A stretch of DNA of 64,000 nucleotides from Cacajao melanocephalus (Eukaryota; Chordata; Mammalia; Primates; Pitheciidae), in contig CAUYLG010075815.1 in assembly GCA_963573385.1 (NCBI GenBank), positions 1 to 64,000 of the forward strand, given 5' to 3'. The number at the start of each line of letters is the position of its first letter. Positions within the stretch are counted from its first letter, which is position 1. Both the position numbers and the translations under genes were made by a program. The notes beneath the pieces are model-generated. The model was not told the origin of the DNA. It saw nothing but the letters and a program-made list of their open reading frames with translations, and ran no database searches. Positions 34,331 through 46,530 of the stretch are shown piece after piece.

Positions 34331-37300
34331 TTCTGCTTGTAACTATGCCTGAAGACAGAGTGTGTCCCTTGCCAGCAAAGACCTAAGATGGCAGGTGTGG
34401 TCCTCCTTCCTCTCCATCCCCTTCCTACTATCTGGAACCCCTGGCAGTCCAAACTCTAACCCTGCAGATGAGGAAAGCCTTAAGAAATGGCAGAGAAATA
34501 TCTAGAAGAAACCAGAGCCCCGACTGATCCAGAGACACCTGGACTGCCCTTCTTGGCTGATGGTATAAGATAGAGAAAGAAAGAGAGAGAGAGAGACAGG
34601 AAAAGAAAAAGGAACTTATTTATCCACTAAGCTGCTTTAGTACTGGGTCTCCTTCTTCTATCAACTGAGCATTTTGCTCCAACAGGTATAGAAATAAACC
34701 CACCATTATTTGCAGAATGAGGAAAATTCATAGAAAACCCAAAGAAACCAACAGGCAAAGTATTAGATGTGACAAAATAGCTCAGCAAATCGCTGAATCA
34801 ACTTATTTCCTAACACAGGTATTTTCAAAGCGGAAAATACAATTGAAAAGAAGACAGTGTTGACAAGGCCAGCCAAATGACGGCACATGTAGGAACTTGC
34901 CTTACAATGGTTTCACAAAACTTTTATTTAGAAATGTTCAGAACTGTATGAAAAGACCTAACAAGGCAAAACTACTATGTCCATGGTTACAGTGTTTACC
35001 TGATTCATCAAGGCAAAGCTTAACATCATTACGGTGTAGATTTTTTTCTGAAATTAATGATCAAGTCTATGTCACTCAAACTCCCCGCAAAAATACTGAA
35101 TAAAACCTTAATAAACTTATTCTAAAATAAATACGGAAGCATCAAAACTCATGAATAGTTTTGTGAATTCTGAATAGACAAGCATTGCATGCTCACACTA
35201 TGAGACATACTGCAAAAACAATAGAGAACAGTGCTCTGAGCCCAAACTACCATCTCTCTCATCACTTTAGTGGAGCTCAGCATGTCTCTGAACCAAGTGC
35301 TGTGCTAAGTGTTAAGGAAACACTAAGAGGATTACACGCATGTACGTTTTCAAGCATCTAGTCATAGTAGAATTGTAATGAGAGATGTTAGAAAAATAAT
35401 AAGCATGTAAAATAAGGCACAGTTTCTAAGAATTGCTAAATATAAGTCTTTTCACTAAGATGAGATCCTCTCCTTCTGTTTCAAGAGATGAGGAAAGGCT
35501 TGGAGGCCTCATTCCAGCTGATCCCTGAAGGACAGCAGGAACTTTCCAGGTGGATACTGGATATGCTGAACACAGAACAGAGTTAAGAAGGCCTGGAGGA
35601 AGGCATGGCATTTCCTCAGAAGGGTGATAGCCAGGGATCCTGAAGTGTAGGATTCATGCAGGAATGGAGTAAGAAACAAGACAGAACAATTTAGCTTGAG
35701 GCCGATGCCTGAGGCCAGGAGTTCACCCTGAGGAATGCAGACTTGGGGCGATATCACAGAACAGCAAGGGAAATGTTTTCTGGGTCTGTGAATCATACCC
35801 CAGAGGACAAGACCTCCCCTGTCTTAAGACTGTCCAGGGACAGAGCTACAGAAGGCATGTTTGCAACAAGTCACCCTTCATCCTCCAACCCGGCGCCAGG
35901 ACAGGTGAAATGCCCTAGGATGTACTTCTGTCTGGAGTTGCCTTCCCTTGGCAAAGGAAGAGGGAAGAAGGAGCTTGGATTTCTTGAGTTCCTATGTTAC
36001 ACAGGACACTTTACAAACCATAAGTCCTGACAACATCTCGAGACCTTGGGAAATAGAATTAATCACATGGATTTGATTTGATAGGTGAAGAATACAAGGT
36101 GAAGCGTTTTCTCCAAGACCAAGATCTTAAAGCAGGCCTATCTGATCTTAGGCTTGGCTCTTTATCTTACACCTTGAGATCCCAAGAGAGTCCCAAATTC
36201 CTGGAGAGGCAGCCTCATAGAGTGGGGAAACATAGGACTTAGCTTTAGCTTCTAATCCTTAACGCAGCTTCTTCCTTGCTGTGTGTTCTTTGGTAGGTTA
36301 TTAAATTTCTCTGAGCCTCAGATTTCTTATCTCTAGATTGAAAAATAAAATAAAGTCCCCTTGCCAATCAACGTGAGGAATCTGTGAGATAAGACACTGA
36401 AAGTGCTTTGTGGTCTCCAATGTGCTAAATGAATACTGGTTATTCATTATTATCACAGGATTCCCCTTGACCAATGTTTCAACAGTTCTGGCCCCAAGAT
36501 TTGCAGAGAGACTTACGATTTTATCCCAGAATAAATTGCCAACTCACATTCATTTCCCCAAACATCTGTTGATAAAAAACACATTTAAGAGCCGCTAATA
36601 TATTGAAGTATTTTAGTTCTCTCAATTCCAAATAATTTCACAAGCATCCCGAGGACTGCTGGGAGTAGTTGTAAAAGCTGCTTCCAAATGACTAAAACAG
36701 ATGGAAGGTTTATTTTTAAATACACTGCCATTTGTTAAAACAGATTAGTATTTGAAATTCCCCAAACACCTAAACCCTCAAAAAGAAAAATCTGCTTTCT
36801 GAGCCCATTGGAAGGTATTTTTGGCATCTTCTGGGTCCTAATGAGTGTCTGGTTTCTGAAAGGGCCCTGGAGAAATCTCTCCAGGATCAACTCAACGCAG
36901 GATGGTTTGTTCTCAATACCAGGAATTGAAAGATGTTTGTGCTCAACTCTCCTGCCACTGAGATGGATTAATATCAGAGGGACAGATTGAAGAAAGTAGG
37001 GATCAAAGGATAAGACTCACAGAAAGGTGTGGAAGGGAGGGAGCTGGTGTATCCTGTGGGTCCCTGGGCCCTGAGAACAACAGCTGAAACTTCCCCCAGT
37101 CATCTGCTCCTTGATGCCCCACAAGAATTATGGCACATCCACAGACTCTCAGTTGTGCTGTGTGGGGTGCTTGGGGTCTCACGGAGAGCAAGGCACACCC
37201 AGCCCCTGCTCTGCTAGAGCTTGCAGTCTTGTGAAGCAGCACCTTCGGCACTAAGAGCAATTACTTACTTTGGAAATCCTGGTAAACGCTGCACAGGGGA

Positions 37301-37690
37301 CCTACAGGCAGCACAAGCCATATAAAGAGGGCTCAGTTCTAGGCTGAAAAGTCAGGAAGGCTTCTCTAAAGGAAAAGTAGGGCAGGCAAAGAGGGGGATG
37401 TGGAAAAACTGTTCCATGCAAAGGAAACCCTAATGAACCACTCTCAGGAAATCAAAACACTTCGCCATCTAAAATTTTTAGCACTTTAGACATGAGGGAA
37501 AAAAAGTCAGGGGAGCTCTTCAGCATCTTGGAATCATACAAACATGGAAAACTCCAAGCAGAATCCACACTCAGGACAAAGGACAAGAGAAACCCAAGCA
37601 ATTAAAGCCAACTAGACTTTCAAGGCACAGGAGAACCACCTCCCCAGCCACATCTACAGTAAGACTGAAGGTAGAACACACACCACTCAC
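34331..37690. other. TG intron between SLA 3' end and TG ChEL exon 4
   Basis: Mostly unique sequence. A GA-rich run lies at about 34574-34600, an LTR-like decayed stretch may cover 34340-34690 (AAGATGGCAGG, TCCTCCTTCCTCTCCATCCC), and a sense MIR is near 36220-36440 (CTCTGAGCCTCAGATTTCTT). I see no exon; the ChEL exon that should follow the one at 37691-37893 is not here. Confidence 0.55.
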
Positions 37691-37893
37691 CATCAGCACA
37701 GCTCTCCGGAAGAGTCGGGAGTTGGTAGCCCTGGCCGTGAGAAGGTGGATGCTGGCCACATCAGCCCCGCCACGGTCTGCTGCCAGGGACACGCGCCGAG
37801 GGTCCCCGCCAAATGCTCGGATGTGGGTCTGCACCCAGGTCAGAGCCGCCACCTGATCCAGAAGCCCCCAGTTGCCACTCACTTCTCCGGACC
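37691..37893 (-). CDS. TG: TG exon, ChEL domain exon 4 of those seen
   Basis: On the minus strand the acceptor AG is at 37895-37894 and the donor ATG|GTGAGT follows 37691. The 203-bp exon completes a Gly codon begun in the previous exon and ends in phase 0. It encodes SGEVSGNWGLLDQVAALTWV, QTHIRAFGGDPRRVSLAADR, GGADVASIHLLTARATNSRL and FRRAVLM. GNWGLLDQ and FGGDP are conserved carboxylesterase type-B blocks. At the nucleophile elbow, where active esterases have GESAG, the sequence is ADRGG: no catalytic serine, as known for thyroglobulin. ChEL helps folding, dimerisation and export of TG. Residues A and R replace the G and Q I recall in human (IRGFGG, NSQLF). Confidence 0.96.
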
Positions 37894-38987
37894 CTTCAGA
37901 AAAGAGGAAAGCCCTTTACCGTTTGTGACTCTGCAAGCTTGGATTTGACAATCATGGTGCTGTCTATGGCAGGCATGTGGCCCCTCCAGGAGTTATGGGC
38001 TCTTGTCCTCACGGGTCACAGGTCGGGAGTGTGGGTTCCAAACACAGTGAGGAAAGTGAGAAACAGTGGAGGAGCATGGACCTTAAAAGCAGGCACACGG
38101 AGGCCTGAATGCCAGCCAGTAAAGAGACCTTGATCATGTCCTCGTACCTCTCTTTTGCCAGCTAGGAGACCTGGATCATGTCTTTATAACTCTCTGAGCC
38201 ACCGCTTCCCTGTCACTAGCTGAGGGGAGCTGCTCAGATTAGAGGCACTACATCTTCAGTTCCACCACTAGCTTGGCCTGTCAATGGGAAGGAGGTGAAC
38301 TCTCTGCCCCATGTCTTTGACCCCTGCAGGTGGTTGTCCCTGACAGTGGCCAGGCCATGCTGGGGCTCTGGGTCCCACCCTTCCCCTCGCCTCATCAACT
38401 GAAGCCTTTATTAGCATGCAACTGAATTGATCTCTTTCCTTTTTCATAGAATCCAATTAACGTTTGTTAAAAACTCAGCACTATTTTTTTAATAAAATGA
38501 TTTAGACACAAGTACAGCACAAATATGCTCTTCTCCTTAGCTTTTTGAGATACTACATAGACTTCTGGTTGTGCTGTGAATTCAGTAGATCCTTCTTGTC
38601 AAACTAGTCCACTAACTTGTCCTCTTTATCAGATCTTGAAACACCAGGCATCATTCTCATTTCATGTGAGCTTCCCACTCTTCTTTTCTGACTTTGCACT
38701 AAGGAACCTCACCAGATTCCATGGCTTTCATTAGTACCTACACGTTGGCGATGGTCCTGTGTGTGTCAGCAGTCCAGCCCACTCCCCGGGCTCCAGATCC
38801 CTCGTATTTCTCCATGGGGCACCATAGTTATGATTTACAGGACTCAGCATCCAGCAAGAAACTACTGATAAGACCCCATATTCCCAAGTAGGAAAGAAGA
38901 AAAGAAAAAAAAAAAACAGAAAAATCTTGCATCCTGATTCCCCAGTCTAGTATTCACAAAGTTGAAGAGAACATGATGGTCTCACCA

Positions 38988-39275
38988 TGGAGTCAGACTA
39001 GCTGGCTGCAGTCCCAGCTCCATTTACAGCCTTGAGGAGCCCTGAATAAGTTATTTGTATGCTTTGATTTTCCCCATTGGTAAAATGGGGGTGATAATAG
39101 CACTTCCTCATAAGGTTGTTGAGTAAATTAGTTTATATTTGTAAGAGGAGCAGAACAGTGCTTGTCACAAAGCACTACAGAAGATGATTTTTTCATGAAA
39201 TAGAACAGGTTTAGGTTCTAACATTATGTCACTGATGCTCTTAGCAGAGTGTCTTTGTCTCCAGCCTGCCTGAGC
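38988..39275 (+). repeat. Local duplicated segment, copy A
   Basis: From CATGGAGTCAGACTAGCTGG through a sense MIR (TTTTCCCCATTGGTAAAATG) to GTTTAGGTTCTAACATTATG and GTCTCCAGCCTGCCTG. The same order recurs at 40598-40889. The shared part extends beyond the MIR into sequence that is not a common repeat, so this is a local duplication, not two independent MIR insertions. Confidence 0.8.
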
Positions 39276-40597
39276 ACTCCACTTAGCTCAGAGTGTGTAA
39301 CGATACAAATCATTCTTCCAGCTGTAGAGACGTTCAGAAGTTCTTCAAATGCATTTTGTGTTCTGGGACTGGTGAAGCCATTGGTAGAACAGGATCCTCG
39401 CTGTGAACTTTCTGGAATGCTTGTATGTCCCATTTGTTAGGATGAACGTGTTTGTTTCCTCCAAAGTCTGAGGTAGCCCAGGAAAGCAGGGCATCAACTG
39501 AGTCAGACCAAGTCCTACAAATCTGGAAAGTGACGGCCACAGCCTGTACTCCAGGCACAAGGAGGAGACGACGTGTCCCTGACTCTCACTTCCCACCACA
39601 CGATAAGGGTCAATGTTGACTTCCGGGGTCTAGACTTCTGAGAGGTCAGAGGGGAGCATGTGTTCAGGGGGTCACTCATCAAACAATATGAACTGGGCTT
39701 CAGCTGGTATCAGGCACTGTGCTAGGTATGGCAGAAAACAAGAGAGATCCTACCTAGCCCTAGGGACACACAACCTCAGAGAAACACAGAAGGCAGTTAA
39801 CAAGCAATTATGGTCCAACATGTCTGGTCCACCCTTTTCCTTTACTGATGAAGAAAATGAAACTTTAGAGGGAATGAGCTTGTTTAGATGCAGGAAGTGA
39901 ATCTGAGATCAAGTTGGAACTCAAATCCTAATTCACAATCAGAATTCTGTCCTAACATTCAACCCAATTCAACAAATGTTTGTTGAAAAATCTATGATAT
40001 GCATTAAAACATTTCAGTGCTTTATTTCTGGAACTTTCTCTGTTCAAAAAGCCTTTATACCTCCCTCATTCCCACTGCATCAAGTCCAAACTTCTTCCTG
40101 GCTTTTCTGACCTTCTAAATGTGCTGTGAAGCTGTCTGATCAGTCTGGGTCCCCATCACTGCCCAGGGGCTGCCCCCTAGGCTGCAGTCTGTGTGTCTAA
40201 GCTCCAGTTCTCCTCATTTTCAGGTCCCACCTCACTCAGTCATGCCGCACGCACACTCTGTGCCTCTGCTGATGTCTTCAGAGGCTCAGGCCCAGGGGCA
40301 AGATGTCAGAGGACTGCTCTCAGCTGCCCACAGGGATAGCTGGCCTGAATGGAAGCCCTCCACACCTGCACTAACACTCTTCTCCAACCACTGTCACCCA
40401 CCCTGATCTGCCCCTGTACCTCCTGGCTCCTACTCCTCTGCTCAGAGCACCCAGCAAGCATTTACCTGCTCCCTCATTGTCTAATTGACTCTTGCTTGCT
40501 CATTCAATCTCTTCAACCATCTCACAGAAGCCCCTTAGCACCGTTCTGGGCTCACCCTGGTCTTGCCAGAGACCATCAACAAGAGCCAGTGTCGTGT

Positions 40598-40889
40598 AGT
40601 GTCCATGGAGCCAGACCAGCTGGCTGCAGTTCCAGCTCTACCATTTACAGCCTTGAGAGGGCCTGGACAAGCTAATAATGTTTGTGTGCTTTGATTTTCC
40701 CCGTCTGTAAAATGGGGATGATACTAGCATTTTCTTGTAAGGTTAAGTAAAAGTGAATATTTGTAAGGTTGGACAGCATTTGTTATAAAGCACTATAGAA
40801 AATTAATTTTTCATAAAATAGAAGAGGTTTAGGTTCTAACATGATGTCACTGATGCTCTCAGCAGAGTGTCCTTGTCTCCAGCCTGCCT
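40598..40889 (+). repeat. Local duplicated segment, copy B
   Basis: CATGGAGCCAGACCAGCTGG, MIR core TTTTCCCCGTCTGTAAAATG, then GTTTAGGTTCTAACATGATG and GTCTCCAGCCTGCCTG. Same orientation as copy A, about 1.6 kb away, with scattered substitutions and small indels (roughly 80-85% alike by eye). Confidence 0.8.
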
Positions 40890-42687
40890 GTGAAGGGGCA
40901 CCTGCTGGGGCAGTATTCTGTGCCTGTTCTGGCTAGAGAGGACAGCAGACCTGCTCAGTAGGCCTCTGAGTGTCCCAGAGACGATGAGGTCATGGCAGTG
41001 TGTGGTTACCGTTGGCAGCCGGGCCTTCTGTCTGGTGTCCTGGCCAAAGCACATTTCCTCTGCTCCCACACCCTGCAGAGTCCATAGGCCCCTTGTCCAG
41101 CCTCTTGTCCTCTATCCCAGACACCACTGCCCCAGTTCCCTTCACTGCTTTGCTTTGCCAGAGAGGAAGAATGACTTGGGGCCAGATGCCCTCTGGGGTC
41201 CGTCCTGCTGCAGGGCCCAGGCTTGGGGAAATGGCCTCCCTTCACCCAGCGACTGCTTCCTTTCCAACTGCTCACATCAACAGGAACCAAGGCTCCCTTT
41301 AAACACTGGGCTGGGCTTGCCTTTTATCAGCAGAGAGCATGTGTTTGTCTAGTGGGCCTCAGGACCGGCACGAGTTTCTGCTTTCATTTTCCTCTGGTCT
41401 CTTTCACAAAGTACTTCTGGAGTCTGGTCTCTCAGGGACCATTTTCATTCTGGGAAACAGCGGCAGATGCCACACGCATTTATCAAGTGAGATGATGCTC
41501 ACAAGGGGCTGCTCAGCCTGGCTCTGTGAGTGACAGGGCTGCCTCTGCTAGGATCAAAAGAGAGCAATGTGCCAGACACTGGCCAGATACCGGGCCAGGA
41601 AATGATAAAAACACATCCCTGTCTTGGAAGAGCCCCTGTCTAGAGAAGAAAGGGGGAATGAACATGGTTGAGTCCTGGTGCTTGTCCTCACACACTTCAT
41701 CTCACATGAGCCGCCCTGCAAGGCTTAGCATCCTTCACTGGCAGATGGGCAGCCTGTGCTGGAATGGAGAGGGAAGGAGTTGCTCAGAGTCCTGGCCCTG
41801 CAGAGCCACAGAGCAGCCCTCAGACCCCATCCTGCTCAGATGTAAACCTGCATTCCCTGCAGAATCCCAGGCTGAGGCTGGCATGCAAAGTAACCAGCTC
41901 TTTCCAGGCTTATGTTCTGAACTGCAATTTGCAATGACCTAAAGTGGAAAAAGGGAGAGACAAAGAGGTGGCTCACAGGAAAGTTGGAGGGCAATGAAAT
42001 GATCCCGTGGGACCCTGTAGCAGTGGATCCAGGACATCAGGCAGCCTGCAAACTCCAGAGAGCATCCAACACACAGGACAAACCCCAAGGTCAACTGTGG
42101 ACTTCAGTAAATCATAACGCACTACCCATCGGCTCATCAAATGTAACACATGTGCCCAACCAAAGCATCTTATTAATCAATAGTAGGGGGAGAAGGAGGG
42201 GGAGAAGGGAGTGTATGGGAACTCTCCGTCCTTTCTGCTCAATTTTTCTATAAACTTAAAACAGCTCTAAATAATAAAATCTATTATTTAAAAAATATGA
42301 AAGAGGGAAAGGTTGCACCTGTGTGGCAGGTTCATTGCGGGATTAACTGGGATCAAGGCTGGCCCCTTTGTGCTTCCAGAGGTGAGCACCTGCTTCCTGT
42401 TGTCCTCTGCATGGCCAGGCTCAGTCCTGTCTCTGATCTTGCCTGAGGCAGGCAGGAGACAGCTCCTCCATAGCAGGAAGCCTGAATCTGCATCACGGCT
42501 CTGCTGCTGCTCTGCCCTCCCTCTGTCTCTGTGCCTCACTTTCCTGATTGATTTGAAGAGGATGTGAATGTCTTTGCTCCCCTCTCAGAGCTCAAGAGCA
42601 GGGAAGAGCAATGTGAGAGACTGGGAAGCTTGGGAATGTAGGACACACAAGACAGGCTAAGAAGGAAGGCAAAGAAAATGGCCTGTG

Positions 42688-43253
42688 TGTTTATAGTAGA
42701 ATGATTTATAATCCTTTGGGTATATACCTAGTAACGGGATTGCTGGGTCAAATGGTATTTCTGGTTCTAGACATATGTTTATTGCAGCACTATTTACAAT
42801 AGCAAAGACTTGGAACCAAGCCAAATGCCAATCAAAGATAGACTGGATAAAGTAAATGTGGCACATATAATACCATGGAATACTATGCTGCCATAAAAAA
42901 GAATGAGATCATGTCCTTTGCAGAGACACAAATGAAGCTGGAAGCCATTGTTCTCAGCAAACACAGGAATAGAAAACCAAACACTGCATGTTCTCATTGA
43001 TAAGTGAGAGTTGAACAGTGAGAACACATGGACACAAAGAGGGGAACATCACACACCAGGGCCTGTCAGGGAATGGGAGGCAAGGGGAGGAAGAGCATTA
43101 GGACAAATACCTAGTGCATGTGGGGCTTAAAACCTAGATGACAGGTTGATGGGTGCAGCAAACCACCATGGCACATGTATACCTATGTAACAAACCTGCA
43201 TGTTCTGCACGTGTATCCTGGAACTTAAAGTAATAAAAAAGAAAGAAAGAAAG
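42688..43253 (+). mobile_element. L1 3' end with 5' inversion
   Basis: From 42771 to 43253 the sequence is the sense 3' end of an L1 (end of ORF2, then 3' UTR with GGCACATGTATACCTATGTA and a poly(A)/(GAAA)n tail). From 42688 to about 42770 it is L1 from immediately upstream in the element, but reversed (TCCTTTGGGTATATACC, GATTGCTGGGTCAAATGG). Flanking target duplications: AAAGAAAATGGCCTGTG at 42671-42687 and AAAGAAATTGGCCTGTG at 43254-43270. This is the twin-priming product. The element is 5' truncated and cannot move. Confidence 0.93.
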
Positions 43254-45398
43254 AAAGAAATTGGCCTGTGGTTAAATGAATGTGAGAGATGGACTCTGCT
43301 CAGCATAACTGCAAAACAGGGAATTGAAAGGACGTGTCCAGCCATTTGGGGGAGCCGGATGCGATACAGTATTTCTTGTTGTTCCACCAACAGTTTAAGG
43401 CCCAGGAAGCCACCTGTGACTGTGGCGATAACTTAGCCTCATTGAGCTTTGCTGACCCATCTATGAAATGGCCACTCCCTGCTGGCCTCAGAGATCTCCT
43501 GTGAGAAATAGATGAGGTAATCCAGGAGAAATATCTGGTGAAGACAGACACACTCCATAAGTGTAACTTTCCTTCTCTCTTGCTGATGGTGTTTCCCTTG
43601 AGCAAAATGAACAGGCAGGCTTGGTGCATGTCAGGAATGAGTGGGGTTGGTATTCTGGAAGCTTCCATTGCCTCCCCACAGGCTGTCCCTGCCAGCAGCC
43701 AAAATGAATTTGCCTCTCCAGAAGCACATGAATTCTCAACAAGATTATACTCTGTGAAATCATAATCTCCCACCCACTGAGGGACAGACAGCATACAGAA
43801 ACTCGCTCTCTTCTGTCTAGAAAAGCTCTAAGCCAACAAGGCAGCAATGCCTGGGAAAAGTTCCCCAGCCCCAGGCTCCTTGGGGCGAGTCCTGATATCA
43901 CCACTTCTAGAGGAAGGGGTTACTGATGGCACAAATCATGGTCAGTCTTGTGTTCACACAGAGGAGAGCAAACCGAGGCAAACAGGTTTCTCTCCTCAAA
44001 GAGGAAAATAAGCTCACATGTGAATAATTGTTTAACACTCTCCAAAGGGCTTCCACAAAACCCCAGTCACCAAATTCGCTTCTCACCACCACATATGTGT
44101 GAAAGAGGGTGGGGGTAATTTTCCTAATTTTACCAGCCAGAAAACTGGGATTTGGAAAGGCTAAATGAGATACCCAGGGTCTCTCAGAGCCAGGAAAGGG
44201 GAAGCTATATCTGTCCTTGGATTCCCAGCTGACTCTACTCCCCGTCAAAAGCATCTGAAATCTGTTTCTCACCCTCATCTCCTACATCGACATCTGGTTG
44301 TATTTTGCCTTAACTTGTTGCCCACTTCACACATCTCGAATCTTCTTAGCAATATCCAAGGCCTCACGCCATGTGGTCATCCAGGTTTCTGCTCATGCTG
44401 GATGCCTACCCCACACATTCACACACATTCTACTCCAGCTGCTCATTCTGACCAGTCTATCTTCCACTCACCCACCCATACTTAGCACATAGAACATCTC
44501 AGATCTTAGAGGAGACCCCTGGAAAACAGAGATGAAGCAGTCCCTATCTTCAAAGATGTGTAAAACTCAAGTCTTTGAAACCCTTTTACATGTACCTCAT
44601 TTGAGCCTCATTGTAACTTTTGAAGCCAGGTAAAATTATCCCCATTTTACAGAGGACAAGACTGAGACTGAGTAAAAGAAAAGGTTTTGTCCGAGGGCCC
44701 ACAGTCAAAGAGTGGCAGAGGTAGCCCTGGGCTCTTCAGATTCCAAAGCAGTGACTCTGCCTCGATCACTGCAGCTGACACACTCCCTGCGGCAGGTAAT
44801 AACTGGAGGAAAAGACGTGGATGGAAGATGTTTGGGTTGGTCCAGGGCTCAGTTCTGCCCTAGCAGTCAGTGGGGAGGATGGAGGACATAGACAGGGTGA
44901 TCAACAGGTTTGTAATAGGGGACAGGCCATTGTTCACAAGTGAGGCCAGTATTAAAGGGAGGTGGGAATCTCCTTATTTATATAGCTCTGATTCCAAATC
45001 AGATGGTTTCCCTGTGGGCAGAAGAGCTATAATTCATCCCCTAGGGTTATTCAGGGCAAATCAATTCCTGGTTCTGCTGTTCCTGACTGTATAATCTTAA
45101 GTGGACGTCAATTTTCTCTTTAAACATCGTGCTCACATATACATATACCTCACAAGGTAAGAACTGTGGTGGACTCGGAGCAGCTCAGACATGTATTAAG
45201 TTCTTAATAAGCAGCAACTATCATCCTTGTCTATAGGTGTCAGTATCCTTAGACTGTCTCCTGAATGTGCTAAAATTTCCACTGGGTGCCCACCTTGGCT
45301 AGAGGAGGAGCAGGGCAGTGAGGGGATGGGGCTTGGGGAAAAAGGGGCTGAGCCTTGGCTCAGGGGGTCAGCAGTTCCCACCAGAGGCAGCAACTCAC

Positions 45399-45558
45399 CA
45401 GAACTCAGGAAGCCGAAGACACCCACTCGGTAGCTGGCAGTGACCACGATGAGGTTGCCAACAGCAGCCAGGAAGGAGCCGTCGATAGCCGGCCATCCTT
45501 CACTCCCCTCCCCCTCCATGGTGTTGTGGAAGAACACCAGCACGGACGTGTTTGGAGC
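45399..45558 (-). CDS. TG: TG exon, ChEL domain exon 3 of those seen
   Basis: Minus strand: acceptor CCACAG ending at 45559, donor G|GTGAGT after 45399; 160 bp, starts in phase 0, leaves one base of a Gly codon. It encodes [40 protein letters not shown] and [13 protein letters not shown]. The [17 protein letters not shown] block is strongly conserved in the cholinesterase family. Where active members have the oxyanion-hole Gly-Gly, this has HNTMEGEG, so the catalytic frame is not kept. NTS is a potential N-glycosylation site. Residues T and EGEG differ from the recalled human NAS and DREE. Confidence 0.96.
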
Positions 45559-45680
45559 CTGTGGGAATTGGAGAAACATGAGGCTAGAGCGTGGGGAGGG
45601 CACCTTTCCCATGCTTGGAGCCCGATTCTGGGTCAGCACAGGACTCCTCTGGCCAACTCTGTGGCATACTTAGCCCCACA

Positions 45681-46052
45681 CAATGGACGGAGCTGTGTCT
45701 CTCCGAATTTATACATTGAAGTACCAGCCCCCAAGACCTCAGCAGTTGACTGTATTTTGGAGATAGCGCCTAATGAGATAATTAAGGTAAAATGAAGTCA
45801 TACTTATGAGCCCTAATCCCATAGAACTGGTGTCCTTATAAGAAGAGGAAGTCAGGACACAGGCACAGAGGGAAGGCCACATAAAGACACAAGGAAAAGA
45901 AGAAGAACATCTACAAGCCAAGGAGAGGAGCCTCTGAAGGAACCAATCCTGTCATACCTTGATCTTGGACTTCTGTCTCTAGTGAGAAAAATCTCTCTGT
46001 TGCTTAAGCCACGCAGCTTGTAGTGCTTTGTTTTGGCAGCCTGTGCAAACTA
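45681..46052 (+). mobile_element. Old LTR fragment, MLT1/MaLR-like
   Basis: Reads ATGGACGGAGCTGTGTCTCT, ACTGGTGTCCTTATAAGAAG, CCTTGATCTTGGACTTCTG, TTGCTTAAGCCACGCAGCTT and GTAGTGCTTTGTTTTGGCAG, the usual order of a solitary mammalian LTR of this type. No internal retroviral sequence follows. The family name is my best guess. A related LTR in the opposite orientation is at 62957-63460. Confidence 0.55.
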
Positions 46053-46289
46053 TTAAACCCCATCCATAGAGAAGGAAACTGAAGGTCAGAAAGGTGAGGA
46101 CACTTCTCACATTACAGAGTGAGCAGGTGTCAGGGATGGCAGCTGCCTGGAGACCTGGAGCCCGTCTCATGGTACCACACAGACTTCCAGCTCCCAGTTC
46201 TGGCCCATGGTTTATTCCAGAAAAGCATTCTGGGCCCTTGGCGTCCCTTTTCCCTTGGATGCTTCCCTGGCTGGACTCATCCTGGTAAC

Positions 46290-46530
46290 ACAGAGCTAGA
46301 GTACATTATGCACTTACTAAGAGCCAGGCACTGTGTCAAGTGTTTACAATCATGCCTCAAACCGTTCTGTGAAGTTGGCAGATTCCTATTGTCCTCATTC
46401 ACAGATGAAGAGGCAGAGGCTTAGACATATTCATTGGCTTGCCTGAGATCACACAGCTAGGAGGTAGCAGAGCTGAGGTCTGGAAGTAGGCTGACCCTAT
46501 TCTATTAGAAGCATGTGTCCAAGCTGGGGA
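46290..46530 (-). repeat. MIR SINE
   Basis: Reverse MIR, nearly full length: CACTTACTAAGAGCCAGGCA, CTCATTCACAGATGAAGAGG, CTTGCCTGAGATCACACAGC and TAGGAGGTAGCAGAGC. Confidence 0.82.

Larger units (their letters stand above)
37894..45398 (-). other. TG intron between ChEL exons 3 and 4
   Basis: About 7.5 kb with no exon seen. It holds the duplicated 0.29-kb segment and the inverted L1 listed separately, plus MIR-like fragments near 39690-39900 (reverse) and 44590-44770 (reverse; CCCATTTTACAGAGGACAAG). The segments 40890-42687 and 43254-44590 are mostly unique, with open frames that have no domain. Confidence 0.6.

Noticed and set aside
40836..41069. Shared peptide RQAGDKDTLLRASVT in two minus-strand frames (also at 39224-39433)
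   Set aside because: It reflects the local DNA duplication (38988 and 40598), not a duplicated gene.
45227..45795. Plus-strand frame of 146 codons
   Set aside because: It is the antisense shadow of the TG exon at 45399-45558 plus the neighbouring LTR.
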